Shown here one piece after another: positions 27,868-36,884 of a stretch of DNA of 48,765 bases. Numbering within the stretch: position 1 is the first letter of the stretch; each line of letters begins with the position of its first letter. Where the stretch lies: positions 1-48,765 of the forward strand of contig DASUHA010000024.1 of the NCBI GenBank assembly GCA_036273735.1, in the 5' to 3' direction. This DNA is from 13-2-20CM-66-19 sp036273735 (GTDB lineage Bacteria > Pseudomonadota > Gammaproteobacteria > Steroidobacterales > Steroidobacteraceae). The notes under the pieces were generated by a model. The model worked only from the letters and a program-made list of their open reading frames with translations, did not search any database and was not told where the DNA came from. The position numbers and the translations under genes were made by a program.

Positions 27868-28746
27868 GTGTCAAGCGCCGACTCAACGCTTCCCCCGGCG
27901 GAGGCGGGCTCCGATGAGGAGCGGTCGCGGAGCCCTTCGCAAGCGTCCCGGCGAGCATGCATCGAGCTCCCGGTCGAGCGCTGGCGACATGGGGCGGTGA
28001 CGCACGAGCAGGACCTCATCGCCGAGGAGATGCCGGTCGCACTCGTCTATCACGGCGTGCCGCACGTCGTAATGCTCGCCACTCCGGCGGACCTCGAGGA
28101 CTACGCGGTCGGATTCACGTTGAGCGAGGGGCTGGTCGCGCGTCCCGAGGAGATTCGCGGCGTGGAGGTGAGCTACGGCGCGGAGTCCGCCGAGGTCCGA
28201 ATCACGGTCGCCTGGGAGCGTTTCTCGGCGCTGCTCGATCGCCGGCGCAACCTGACAGGGCGGAGCGGGTGTGGGCTGTGCGGTCAGGAGACCGTAGAAG
28301 CGGCGGTCCGCGAAGTGAAAAGCGTCGGCCCCGGAGTACGGTTGAGCGCGGCGGAGCTCCACCAGGCCATCGCCGAGTTGGCGCACAGGCAGCCGGTCAA
28401 CGCCCGCACGGGCAGTGTGCATGCGGCGGCCTGGGTCGTGCCCGGCAGGGGAATTCAGGTGGTGCGCGAGGACGTGGGACGTCACAACGCGCTCGACAAG
28501 ACCATCGGCGCGCTGGTGCGTTCCGGACTCGACCCCGCGGCAGGCGCGCTCCTCCTCACGAGCCGCGCGAGCTTCGAGATGGTGCAGAAGAGCGCGGCGG
28601 TGGGCGTGAGTCTCGTTGCGGCCTTTTCCGCGCCAACCGCCTTCGCGGTGCGTCTGGCCGAGCGCGCGGGTCTCACCCTGGTGGCGTTTGCCCGCGAGCA
28701 TCAGCACGTGGTCTATGCTCATCCCTGGCGTCTGGAATCCCCATGA
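27868..28746 (+). CDS. fdhD: Formate dehydrogenase accessory sulfurtransferase
   Basis: FdhD (FdsC) carries sulfur from a cysteine desulfurase to the molybdenum cofactor, which is required for active formate dehydrogenase. 292 residues from a GTG at 27868, 24 bp after fdsA. The sulfur-carrying CxxC is CGLCG at Cys135/Cys138, inside GRSGCGLCGQE. NARTGSVHAAAW and REDVGRHNALDKTIG are the other family boxes. The first 30 residues are low-complexity and may not all be translated. The stop overlaps the fdsD start (ATGA). Confidence 0.94.
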   Translation: MSSADSTLPPAEAGSDEERSRSPSQASRRACIELPVERWRHGAVTHEQDLIAEEMPVALVYHGVPHVVMLATPADLEDYAVGFTLSEGLVARPEEIRGVEVSYGAESAEVRITVAWERFSALLDRRRNLTGRSGCGLCGQETVEAAVREVKSVGPGVRLSAAELHQAIAELAHRQPVNARTGSVHAAAWVVPGRGIQVVREDVGRHNALDKTIGALVRSGLDPAAGALLLTSRASFEMVQKSAAVGVSLVAAFSAPTAFAVRLAERAGLTLVAFAREHQHVVYAHPWRLESP

Positions 28747-28991
28747 ACATCGATCTTCTCATCAAAATGACCAACGAGATCAGCGCCTACTTCGCTGCGG
28801 AGCGGGATACGGAGCAGGCCGCGCAGGATGTCGCGCGACACCTCCGGCGCTACTGGGAGCCGCGCATGCGGCGCCAGATTATTACTTATTACAAGGAGCG
28901 CCAGGGGGCAGGCCTCAGCGAGCTGGCGCTGCGTGGCGTGGGACTGCTGGCCGCCGCGGAGCACGCTGCAGCGCCCCAGCCATCCTCATAG
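28743..28991 (+). CDS. fdsD: Formate dehydrogenase delta subunit
   Basis: 82 residues. Begins MNIDLLIKMTNEISAYF and contains the conserved HLRRYWEPRMRRQI box that defines the FdsD family. It is a small helical protein associated with soluble formate dehydrogenase; its exact role is poorly known, with stabilisation or maturation suggested. Start codon shared with the fdhD stop in ATGA. It is the last gene of the fds operon, followed by a near-perfect 15-bp hairpin before the kinase gene. Confidence 0.92.
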   Translation: MNIDLLIKMTNEISAYFAAERDTEQAAQDVARHLRRYWEPRMRRQIITYYKERQGAGLSELALRGVGLLAAAEHAAAPQPSS

Positions 28992-29031
28992 AGGCTCGCT
29001 CGGGCCCCCCTCTATAGCCATCGAACGGCAC

Positions 29032-29065
29032 AAAACTTATCATAGGCGGTCCTATGAGAAGTTTT
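29032..29065. terminator. 15-bp hairpin between fds operon and kinase-metK genes
   Basis: aaaacttatcatagg and cctatgagaagtttt pair with one mismatch around a 4-base loop (cggt), 40 bp after fdsD and 17 bp before the kinase ATG. The ends are A-run and T-run, as in bidirectional terminators, but the T-run lies inside the stem and no further Ts follow. An operator or a leader hairpin next to the kinase ribosome site is equally possible. Confidence 0.5.
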
Positions 29066-29082
29066 CGGCGAGCGGTCAGACC

Positions 29083-30060
29083 ATGAATGAGCGGCCGCGC
29101 AAAGCATTGATCTGTGGTTCGGCGGCGTTCGACACCATAATGGTGTTCGAAGGACGCTTCCGCGAGCACATACTGGCCGAGCAGATTCACATCCTCAACG
29201 TGTCGTTCCTCGTGCCGAAGCTGCGGCGGGAATTCGGCGGCTGTGCCGGCAACATCGCCTACAATCTGAGTCTGCTCGGCGATCCGGCCGTTCCGATGGC
29301 TACCGTGGGGCGGGATTTCGCTCCGTACCGGGACTGGATGCGGCAGATCGGCCTGCCGCTCGAGCACGTCCGGGTGGTCGACTCGGAGCTTACGGCCCAG
29401 GCTTTCATCACCACCGATCTGGATGACAACCAGATCACCGCCTTTCATCCCGGCGCCATGCAGCATGCGCACCTCAACAAAGTGATCGATGCCGAGGACG
29501 TGGTCATCGGGATCGTGGCTCCGGACGGGCGCCGAGGCATGATCGAGCATGCGGAACAGTTCGCCGGCCTGGGCATTCCCTTCATCTTCGATCCCGGACA
29601 AGGCCTGCCGATGTTCGAGGCGGCGGACCTCGACCGTTTCATCGAGCATGCCAACTGGGTGGCGCTCAACGACTACGAGTGGCAGCTGCTGCAGCAGAAG
29701 ACCGGTTGGACGGTGCGGGACCTGACACTGCGGGTGGAGGCGCTCATCGTCACCCGCGGACCCAAGGGATCGAGCATCTACACCCAGGACGGGGAGTTCG
29801 AGATCCCGTGCGCGAAGACCTCTGCCGTGATCGACCCCACGGGCTGCGGCGATGCCTATCGCGCCGGCCTGCTGCATGGACTGCTGCACAACCTCGATTA
29901 CGAGACCTGTGGCCGAATCGCAGCCGTGATGGGCGCGCTCAAGATCGAGTCGCGCGGCACCCAGAACCACCGTGCGACGCCGGAGCAGATCCGGCGCCGC
30001 GTGGCGGAAAGCTTCGGCGATGCCGCGGCCGCCAGGATGGTACTCGCGGCGGGCCACTGA
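29083..30060 (+). CDS. PfkB-family kinase, probable adenosine kinase
   Basis: Ribokinase-fold kinase of 325 residues from the ATG at 29083. The first PfkB-type substrate region is REFGGCAGNIAYNLSLLG. The catalytic anion-hole and base motif is DPTGCGDAYRAGLLHG, with the usual GAGD read as GCGD. Proteins of this type are often labelled sugar kinase. Here it sits 51 bp before metK and upstream of ahcY, and hydrolysis of S-adenosylhomocysteine releases adenosine, so phosphorylating adenosine to AMP would pull that reversible reaction forward. The substrate is inferred from context. Confidence 0.88.
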   Translation: MNERPRKALICGSAAFDTIMVFEGRFREHILAEQIHILNVSFLVPKLRREFGGCAGNIAYNLSLLGDPAVPMATVGRDFAPYRDWMRQIGLPLEHVRVVDSELTAQAFITTDLDDNQITAFHPGAMQHAHLNKVIDAEDVVIGIVAPDGRRGMIEHAEQFAGLGIPFIFDPGQGLPMFEAADLDRFIEHANWVALNDYEWQLLQQKTGWTVRDLTLRVEALIVTRGPKGSSIYTQDGEFEIPCAKTSAVIDPTGCGDAYRAGLLHGLLHNLDYETCGRIAAVMGALKIESRGTQNHRATPEQIRRRVAESFGDAAAARMVLAAGH

Positions 30061-30111
30061 TCTACAGACGCGCAAGCGACTCAACCTCATTCAAACCCAG
30101 GAACCGAACAC

Positions 30112-31284
<1,173 letters not shown>

Positions 31285-31335
31285 ATAGCCGCGCGGGCTG
31301 CGGCGGACTTCCCGCCACGGCCGGCGCCAACGTCC

Positions 31336-31359
31336 CGCCGCCGCAGTGGTGCGGCGGCG
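31336..31359. terminator. Strong hairpin downstream of metK
   Basis: cgccgccgca and tgcggcggcg form a perfect 10-bp GC stem with loop gtgg, 51 bases after metK and 6 bases before the riboswitch. No T-run follows, so termination may be partial. It insulates the riboswitch fold from metK sequence or lets some read-through reach ahcY. Confidence 0.45.
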
Positions 31360-31365
31360 CGGCGT

Positions 31366-31472
31366 CTCTGAGGAGCGTTGCGACGGCGGGCAAGACGCTG
31401 GGGTTTACCCCGGTGCGTCTCGACCCGCTGCCAGGCTCAGAGGCGTGCGTAATTTATTCACGGCGCTCACCC
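31366..31472 (+). promoter_or_regulatory. S-adenosylhomocysteine (SAH) riboswitch
   Basis: Matches the SAH riboswitch pattern upstream of its usual target, ahcY. P1 is formed by ctctgag (31366-31372) and ctcagag (31436-31442). The conserved core GAGGAGCGTTGC is at 31370-31381. The pseudoknot strand is CGGCGCTCACCC at 31461-31472, whose cgctc pairs with gagcg at 31373-31377. P2 is unusually long: an inner hairpin agacgc...gcgtct is stacked on gcggg/cccgc. SAH-bound forms of this class turn expression on. The ahcY ribosome site GGAG lies about 9 bases after the aptamer. Confidence 0.9.
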
Positions 31473-31494
31473 AAGTCATTGGAGCATTCGACCC

Positions 31495-32916
<1,422 letters not shown>

Positions 32917-33410
32917 TACCTGGAGGGGGGGCAATTCGCCCGGCAGGCATTACATAGCGATTGCCCCATAAGAAGATACATCGCTGCTGACGCCATTCGG
33001 CGACAGCACTGTCCGTGCGGCGCGGCCGGGCGCCGCCGGACAGGCCGATGTCGGCGCCTCTGTCGACACCGCTCATCTCGAGTATGACAGCGCAGCGCTC
33101 CGGGACTTGACGCCTGGAGTGTTGCAAAAGTTACCGCACCGGATGGAGCGCGGACCCGCGAGTGTGCCGACAGCCGCCGTCGCAAGTAATAATTCTTCAC
33201 AAATCCCGTCACGAGCGGTCGGTGTGCCCGCTCGTGGAACACGCGAGCAGACTCGAGCCGAAGCGCTGGCTCGCTCACTTTTCCAAACTGACCCGACCCT
33301 ACAACATGTCGATTGGTCGCGTTTCGCCATGTTGGGCGCGCCTTTTTCCACAAAACCGTGTATGATTCCGGTCCGACCCTACAGTTGGGTGTTTTCTGGA
33401 GTATCGAGTA
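32917..33410. other. Gene-poor stretch with hairpins and short repeats
   Basis: 494 bp with no convincing gene; the open frames here are Arg/Cys-rich and resemble nothing known. GGGGCAAT (32928) and ATTGCCCC (32960) may end ahcY. A strong hairpin occupies 33010-33042 (tgtccg..cggcgc / gcgccg..cggaca). CAACATG (33302-33308) and CATGTTG (33328-33334) form an inverted repeat. ccgaccctaca occurs twice, at 33293 and 33373. TATGAT at 33361-33366 may be the -10 box of the next gene, though I find no good -35. Confidence 0.5.
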
Positions 33411-33614
33411 ATGGCGAAACGTCCACCGAACGATGGCGCATCCTGGAGCGCAAGTGAGCTGAAGACCTTGAAGTCGCTCGCGAAGGCGGGAACCCCGACC
33501 AGCGAGGTCGCGAAGAAGCTCGGGCGTACCGCGGCGGCCGTTCAGCAGAAGGCCATGCGGGCTGGGATTTCCTTCCGTGCGGCCAAGAGAGCCGGCGCCC
33601 GCAAGAAGAAGTAA
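33411..33614 (+). CDS. Small SANT/Myb-like DNA-binding protein
   Basis: 67 residues, highly basic. The centre SASELKTLKSLAKAGTPTSE followed by VAKKLGRTAAAVQQKAMRAG reads as a SANT/Myb-like helix-turn-helix, in which helix 3 (GRTAAAVQQKA) would contact DNA. The C-terminal tail AKRAGARKKK is a non-specific DNA-binding extension. ATG at 33411; a strong terminator follows 18 bases after the stop, so it is a single-gene unit. Short proteins of this kind are common in proteobacteria and mostly uncharacterised. Assignment rests on pattern, not on a recognised named family. Confidence 0.8.
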   Translation: MAKRPPNDGASWSASELKTLKSLAKAGTPTSEVAKKLGRTAAAVQQKAMRAGISFRAAKRAGARKKK

Positions 33615-33631
33615 GCGCCGCGCGCAATACC

Positions 33632-33674
33632 GAACGGGGGGCCGCCTCGCAGGCGGGCCCCCGTTCTGTTTTTT
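33632..33674 (+). terminator. Rho-independent terminator of the small DNA-binding protein gene
   Basis: gaacggggg / cccccgttc is the outer stem and ccgcct / aggcgg the inner, closed by a short loop and followed by tgtttttt. It is the clearest intrinsic terminator in the window. Confidence 0.92.
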
Positions 33675-33762
33675 AGGACAGCGCCGCCCTTGCCACGGCC
33701 GGCATGTCTTGTCAAACTCTGCCGCGCTGATCCCGTGTCAAGAAACCTAAAGAGGGGGCGGC

Positions 33763-34473
33763 ATGCGGCGTGAGATTGGTTTTCTATTGGTAGCCCTGGC
33801 GGCGCTGGCTTCGGCCGGCTGTGACGTGCAGTTGCAGGATCAGACACCGGGCCGGTTCCAGGCCAACCCGGACGTCGCCATGTATCCCCTCACCGTCAAG
33901 GTGAGCTCCGGCCCCCTGGTGAGCCAGCCGGTGTACGTGTTTGCCGTCTCCGACGGGCAGAAGGCGCCTCTGTCGTTGGATTCCGATGGCACCTATACGA
34001 CGATGTTCTCCGTGAAGTGCAAGAGCAGCTTCCCGCTGCAATTCCTGGCGGTATGGCGGCTGCAGGGCATGGCGACGCGGCAGCAGCTCTTTCCGGAGCA
34101 GCCGCGGCAGATCGAGCTGACGCCACCGCCGTTGACGCGGCAGGCCAGCATCGACACTTCCGCGAAGCCGGACAAGAAGACGCGTTCCTGGGAGGGAGGG
34201 GTTCAATACAACGTGGTGAACGCCCCGCAGGCCCACATCACCGGAGCACACCTCGAGCCCGTGAGTCAGGACAAGGCGGACCAGGCGGCGGCAAAGGCGA
34301 TCAGCATCGTGAGCGCTTTCCCCATCGATGCCACCTGCGGCACGCCAACGGCCGTGCGGCTTGCATCCAAGAAGCAGCTCGCGCACGCCAACCTCGTCAT
34401 CGATACGGACCTGCCCGGCATTCCGCACTGGACGACGCGGGTGGATTTCGCGCCGCAGGCGCCCAATCAGTAG
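33763..34473 (+). CDS. Predicted lipoprotein of unknown function
   Basis: 236 residues. The signal peptide has a short basic start, a hydrophobic core and the lipobox ASAGC with Cys20 as the lipidation site; Asp21 follows, which in enteric bacteria favours inner-membrane retention. The mature part is predicted mainly beta, with two more cysteines (KCKSSF and DATCGTP) that could pair. I recognise no family. The ribosome site AGAGGGGG precedes the ATG by about 5 bases. It is bounded by a terminator upstream and a convergent gene downstream, so it is probably monocistronic. Confidence 0.75.
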   Translation: MRREIGFLLVALAALASAGCDVQLQDQTPGRFQANPDVAMYPLTVKVSSGPLVSQPVYVFAVSDGQKAPLSLDSDGTYTTMFSVKCKSSFPLQFLAVWRLQGMATRQQLFPEQPRQIELTPPPLTRQASIDTSAKPDKKTRSWEGGVQYNVVNAPQAHITGAHLEPVSQDKADQAAAKAISIVSAFPIDATCGTPTAVRLASKKQLAHANLVIDTDLPGIPHWTTRVDFAPQAPNQ

Positions 34474-34565
34474 ATTGGCTCGAAGTCGCCTGCGGCGGGC
34501 AGGGGCGAGGCCCAGGAAGGGCCGAGCAACGCGGCTTCCGCGCGCTTAGTGACTTGCTGTCGACG

Positions 34566-35261
34566 TTACCGGAGGCGTGCCCGCAGGCGATCTATCTGCG
34601 CTGCGCCGAGACCGATGCTGCTGAGGTAGGCGCGTATGCCGCCGGCGCGGTCCAGATACTGCAGCATGTTGTAGACGCCTGCCTGCGGACAGCGGACGGC
34701 TTCGAGGATGGCGGCCGGGTCGGCTTTGTCGTAGCGACGCAGGTAGGCGTCCCTCAGGTTTCCGGTGCTCGCGGCATAGTCAGTGGCAATGGCGTCCGGC
34801 GTGACGTCCGCGAGGGTGAGCAGGAGCGCAGCAATAACACCGGTGCGATCCTTGCCCGCTACGCAATGAAAGAGGACGGGGCCGGGCCCCGCCGCGGCAA
34901 TCACTCCCAGCGCCTCCCTGAGTTGCGGCTGCAAGCGCTCGAGGACGGTGCATTTCCACTGCTCCTTGGCGCAGTACCCGCCCAAGGTGCCCCATTGGCC
35001 CGGATTGTCGGCGAGTAGCGAGACCGATACGTAGCGCACGCCCGGCAGCCGTCGTGGCACCGGGCTCGGTGCAGCGGCAATCTCTTGCGGCCAGCGCAGG
35101 TCGAGTACCGTCTCGACTCCGTAGGCGGATAAGGCTACCAGACCGTCCGACGAGAGCTGCGCGAGGTCATCGGCACGGATGAGGGATCGCTCTCGCGTAA
35201 CGTCGCCGTCCAGGGTGGGATACCCGCCGAGATCGCGCGCATTGAGGAGTGTGGGAAACAT
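34566..35261 (-). CDS. Tyrosine-protein phosphatase (Y_phosphatase3 / atypical DSP type)
   Basis: Cysteine-based phosphatase with the P-loop HCVAGKDRTG (C-x5-R) and the N-terminal hallmark NARDLGGYPTLDG, as in the MptpB/LipA-like family (PF13350). About 231 residues from an ATG at 35261. The frame continues to an ATG at 35330, but that codon would share two bases with the start of the divergent methyltransferase gene and leave no room for a promoter. Substrate unknown; proteins of this type dephosphorylate phosphotyrosine or phosphoinositides. It converges with the lipoprotein gene 92 bp away. Confidence 0.85.
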   Translation of the reverse strand: MFPTLLNARDLGGYPTLDGDVTRERSLIRADDLAQLSSDGLVALSAYGVETVLDLRWPQEIAAAPSPVPRRLPGVRYVSVSLLADNPGQWGTLGGYCAKEQWKCTVLERLQPQLREALGVIAAAGPGPVLFHCVAGKDRTGVIAALLLTLADVTPDAIATDYAASTGNLRDAYLRRYDKADPAAILEAVRCPQAGVYNMLQYLDRAGGIRAYLSSIGLGAAQIDRLRARLR

Positions 35262-35328
35262 CCGACCGAGTGTAGCTGAACCGGCGGGAACGGCCTCTTC
35301 CGATGCCGGCTCGCGTACAATCGGGCTC

Positions 35329-36096
35329 ATGCCGCTCAGCTCCAGCGACCGATTTCTTGGCCGTGTCGAGACCTATGCGAAGTACCGGCCGAGCTACCCC
35401 GCCGCCGCCATCGATCTGTTGGAGGCCCGTTGCGGCCTCAAGGCCGGCGCGACTGCCGTCGATCTCGGCTCGGGCACCGGCATTCTCTCGGCGCTCCTGC
35501 TCGAGCGTGGGGCGCGTGTGTTCGGGATCGAGCCCAACCGGGAGATGCGCTACTTCTCCGACCTGGCGCTGAGTCACGGGGAGTTCTATACCCAGTCGGG
35601 CACCGCAGAAAACACCGCCATGCCGGACCGGTACTTCGATCTGCTCGTCGCCGGCCAATCATTTCATTGGTTCGATCCCGGGAAGGCGCGAGCGGAGGCG
35701 TTGCGCATCCTGAAGCCCGGCGCCTGGGCCGCGCTCCTCTGGAACGAGCGACCTACGGGACGGGTACCGTTTCTCGAGGACTACGAGGCGCTGCTGCGCC
35801 GCTACGCGCCCGAGTACGATGCCGTGGCGCGGCTGCGCGCGCAGGAGGGCGGCATCAGTCAGTTCCTGGGCCGCGCGCCGCAGCTCGCCACGTTTGCCAA
35901 TCAGCAGGTGTTCGATTTCGAGGGCCTGGCCGGCAGGGTGATGTCCTCTTCCTACGCTCCGATGCCCGACCGTCCGGAGCACGCGCCGCTGATGGCGGGT
36001 CTGCGGGAAGTGTTCGATCGCCACCAACAGGATGGGAAGGTCGTCTTCCCTTACCGGACGCTGGTGTATTTCGAGCAGCCGGATCGGGCGGCGTAG
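35329..36096 (+). CDS. Class I SAM-dependent methyltransferase
   Basis: 255 residues from the ATG at 35329; the frame is open upstream but RFLGRVETYAKYRPSYP is the usual beginning of this family. The SAM-binding motif I is VDLGSGTGILSALLLERG, the acidic ribose-binding residue follows in VFGIEPNREM, and motif IV includes FDLLVAGQSFHWFDP. This is the methyltransf_11 type (COG2226-like), in which HWFD replaces a catalytic motif. The acceptor is unknown. The next gene starts 19 bp after its stop, so they are probably co-transcribed. Confidence 0.88.
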   Translation: MPLSSSDRFLGRVETYAKYRPSYPAAAIDLLEARCGLKAGATAVDLGSGTGILSALLLERGARVFGIEPNREMRYFSDLALSHGEFYTQSGTAENTAMPDRYFDLLVAGQSFHWFDPGKARAEALRILKPGAWAALLWNERPTGRVPFLEDYEALLRRYAPEYDAVARLRAQEGGISQFLGRAPQLATFANQQVFDFEGLAGRVMSSSYAPMPDRPEHAPLMAGLREVFDRHQQDGKVVFPYRTLVYFEQPDRAA

Positions 36097-36115
36097 GGCC
36101 ACTCTCAGCGCCCGA

Positions 36116-36778
36116 ATGGTGCCTGCACTCATCGTATTCGACCTCGATGGCACGCTCATCGACAGCGCGGCCGACCTGGCGGCGGCGATCAACAGCATGC
36201 TGGCTGACTTCGGTCGCGCGCCGCTTCCGGTCCCGGAGGTGCGCGCGATGATCGGTGACGGCGTCGCGATGCTCGTCGCGCGTGCCCTGAAGGCGCGGCA
36301 ATTCGAGCGCGCCGATCACGCCGAGGCTGCGCAAATCTTCATGCGGCACTACGAGGCCGATGCGACATCGCGGACGACTGCCTTTCCCGGTACGGATGAG
36401 GCACTGCAGGCGCTGCACGCGGCGGCCATTCCGCTTGCAGTGTGTACCAACAAGCCCGAACGCATCAGCAGTCGCATTCTCGTGAAGCTCGGGCTGGCGA
36501 AATACTTCGCCCGGGTGGTGGGTGGCGACTCCCTCCCTTATCGCAAGCCCGATCCGCGGGTGCTGCGGCATCTGCTCGAGGGATTCGATGCCGGGCGCGA
36601 GGACGCGCTCCTCGTGGGTGACAGTGAGGTCGATGCGGCGACCGCCAGGTCCGCTGGCGTGCCTTTCGTGCTCATGAAGCACGGCTATCGCCGCGGAGCG
36701 GCCGAGGCGATCCCCTGCCTCGCCGCGCTGGATGGCTTTGGGCAGTTGCCGGCATTGGTTCGCACGCTGCCGCGCTGA
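36116..36778 (+). CDS. gph: HAD-family phosphatase, phosphoglycolate phosphatase-like
   Basis: 220 residues from the ATG at 36116. Motif I is FDLDGTLIDS (nucleophile Asp), motif II is VCTNKP, motif III the lysine in YRKPDP, and motif IV is LVGDSEVDAATA. The cap inserts after motif I, as in the Gph branch. The likely role is removal of 2-phosphoglycolate formed during DNA repair or oxidative metabolism. Related HAD enzymes such as pyrophosphatase PpaX are alternatives, so the gene name is the best guess. Separated from the next gene by about 106 bp with several palindromes. Confidence 0.87.
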   Translation: MVPALIVFDLDGTLIDSAADLAAAINSMLADFGRAPLPVPEVRAMIGDGVAMLVARALKARQFERADHAEAAQIFMRHYEADATSRTTAFPGTDEALQALHAAAIPLAVCTNKPERISSRILVKLGLAKYFARVVGGDSLPYRKPDPRVLRHLLEGFDAGREDALLVGDSEVDAATARSAGVPFVLMKHGYRRGAAEAIPCLAALDGFGQLPALVRTLPR

Positions 36779-36807
36779 AAAACGCTGCTCCCTTTCCCGC
36801 ACGGTGT

Positions 36808-36842
36808 CATACGGTGTATGGTGGCGCCATGGTAGCGCTACC
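36808..36842. promoter_or_regulatory. Palindromes upstream of the secreted protein gene (xyl-box-like)
   Basis: GGTAGCGCTACC at 36831-36842 is a perfect 12-bp palindrome with T on both outer sides. Just upstream CATAC (36808-36812) and GTATG (36816-36820) form another small inverted repeat. The 12-bp palindrome closely resembles the xyl-box TGGTAGCGCTAACA known, as I recall it, from Caulobacter and Xanthomonas xylose/xylan genes controlled by a LacI-family regulator. It lies 42 bases before the proposed ATG. Confidence 0.5.
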
Positions 36843-36884
36843 TAATCCAATGTGACCGCAATCCGGCCCGCCGCGGAGACGAGA

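Noticed and set aside
29032..29065. A SAM-sensing riboswitch before metK
   Set aside because: The region is a single hairpin of 34 bases and lacks the multi-helix core of any SAM riboswitch class I know.
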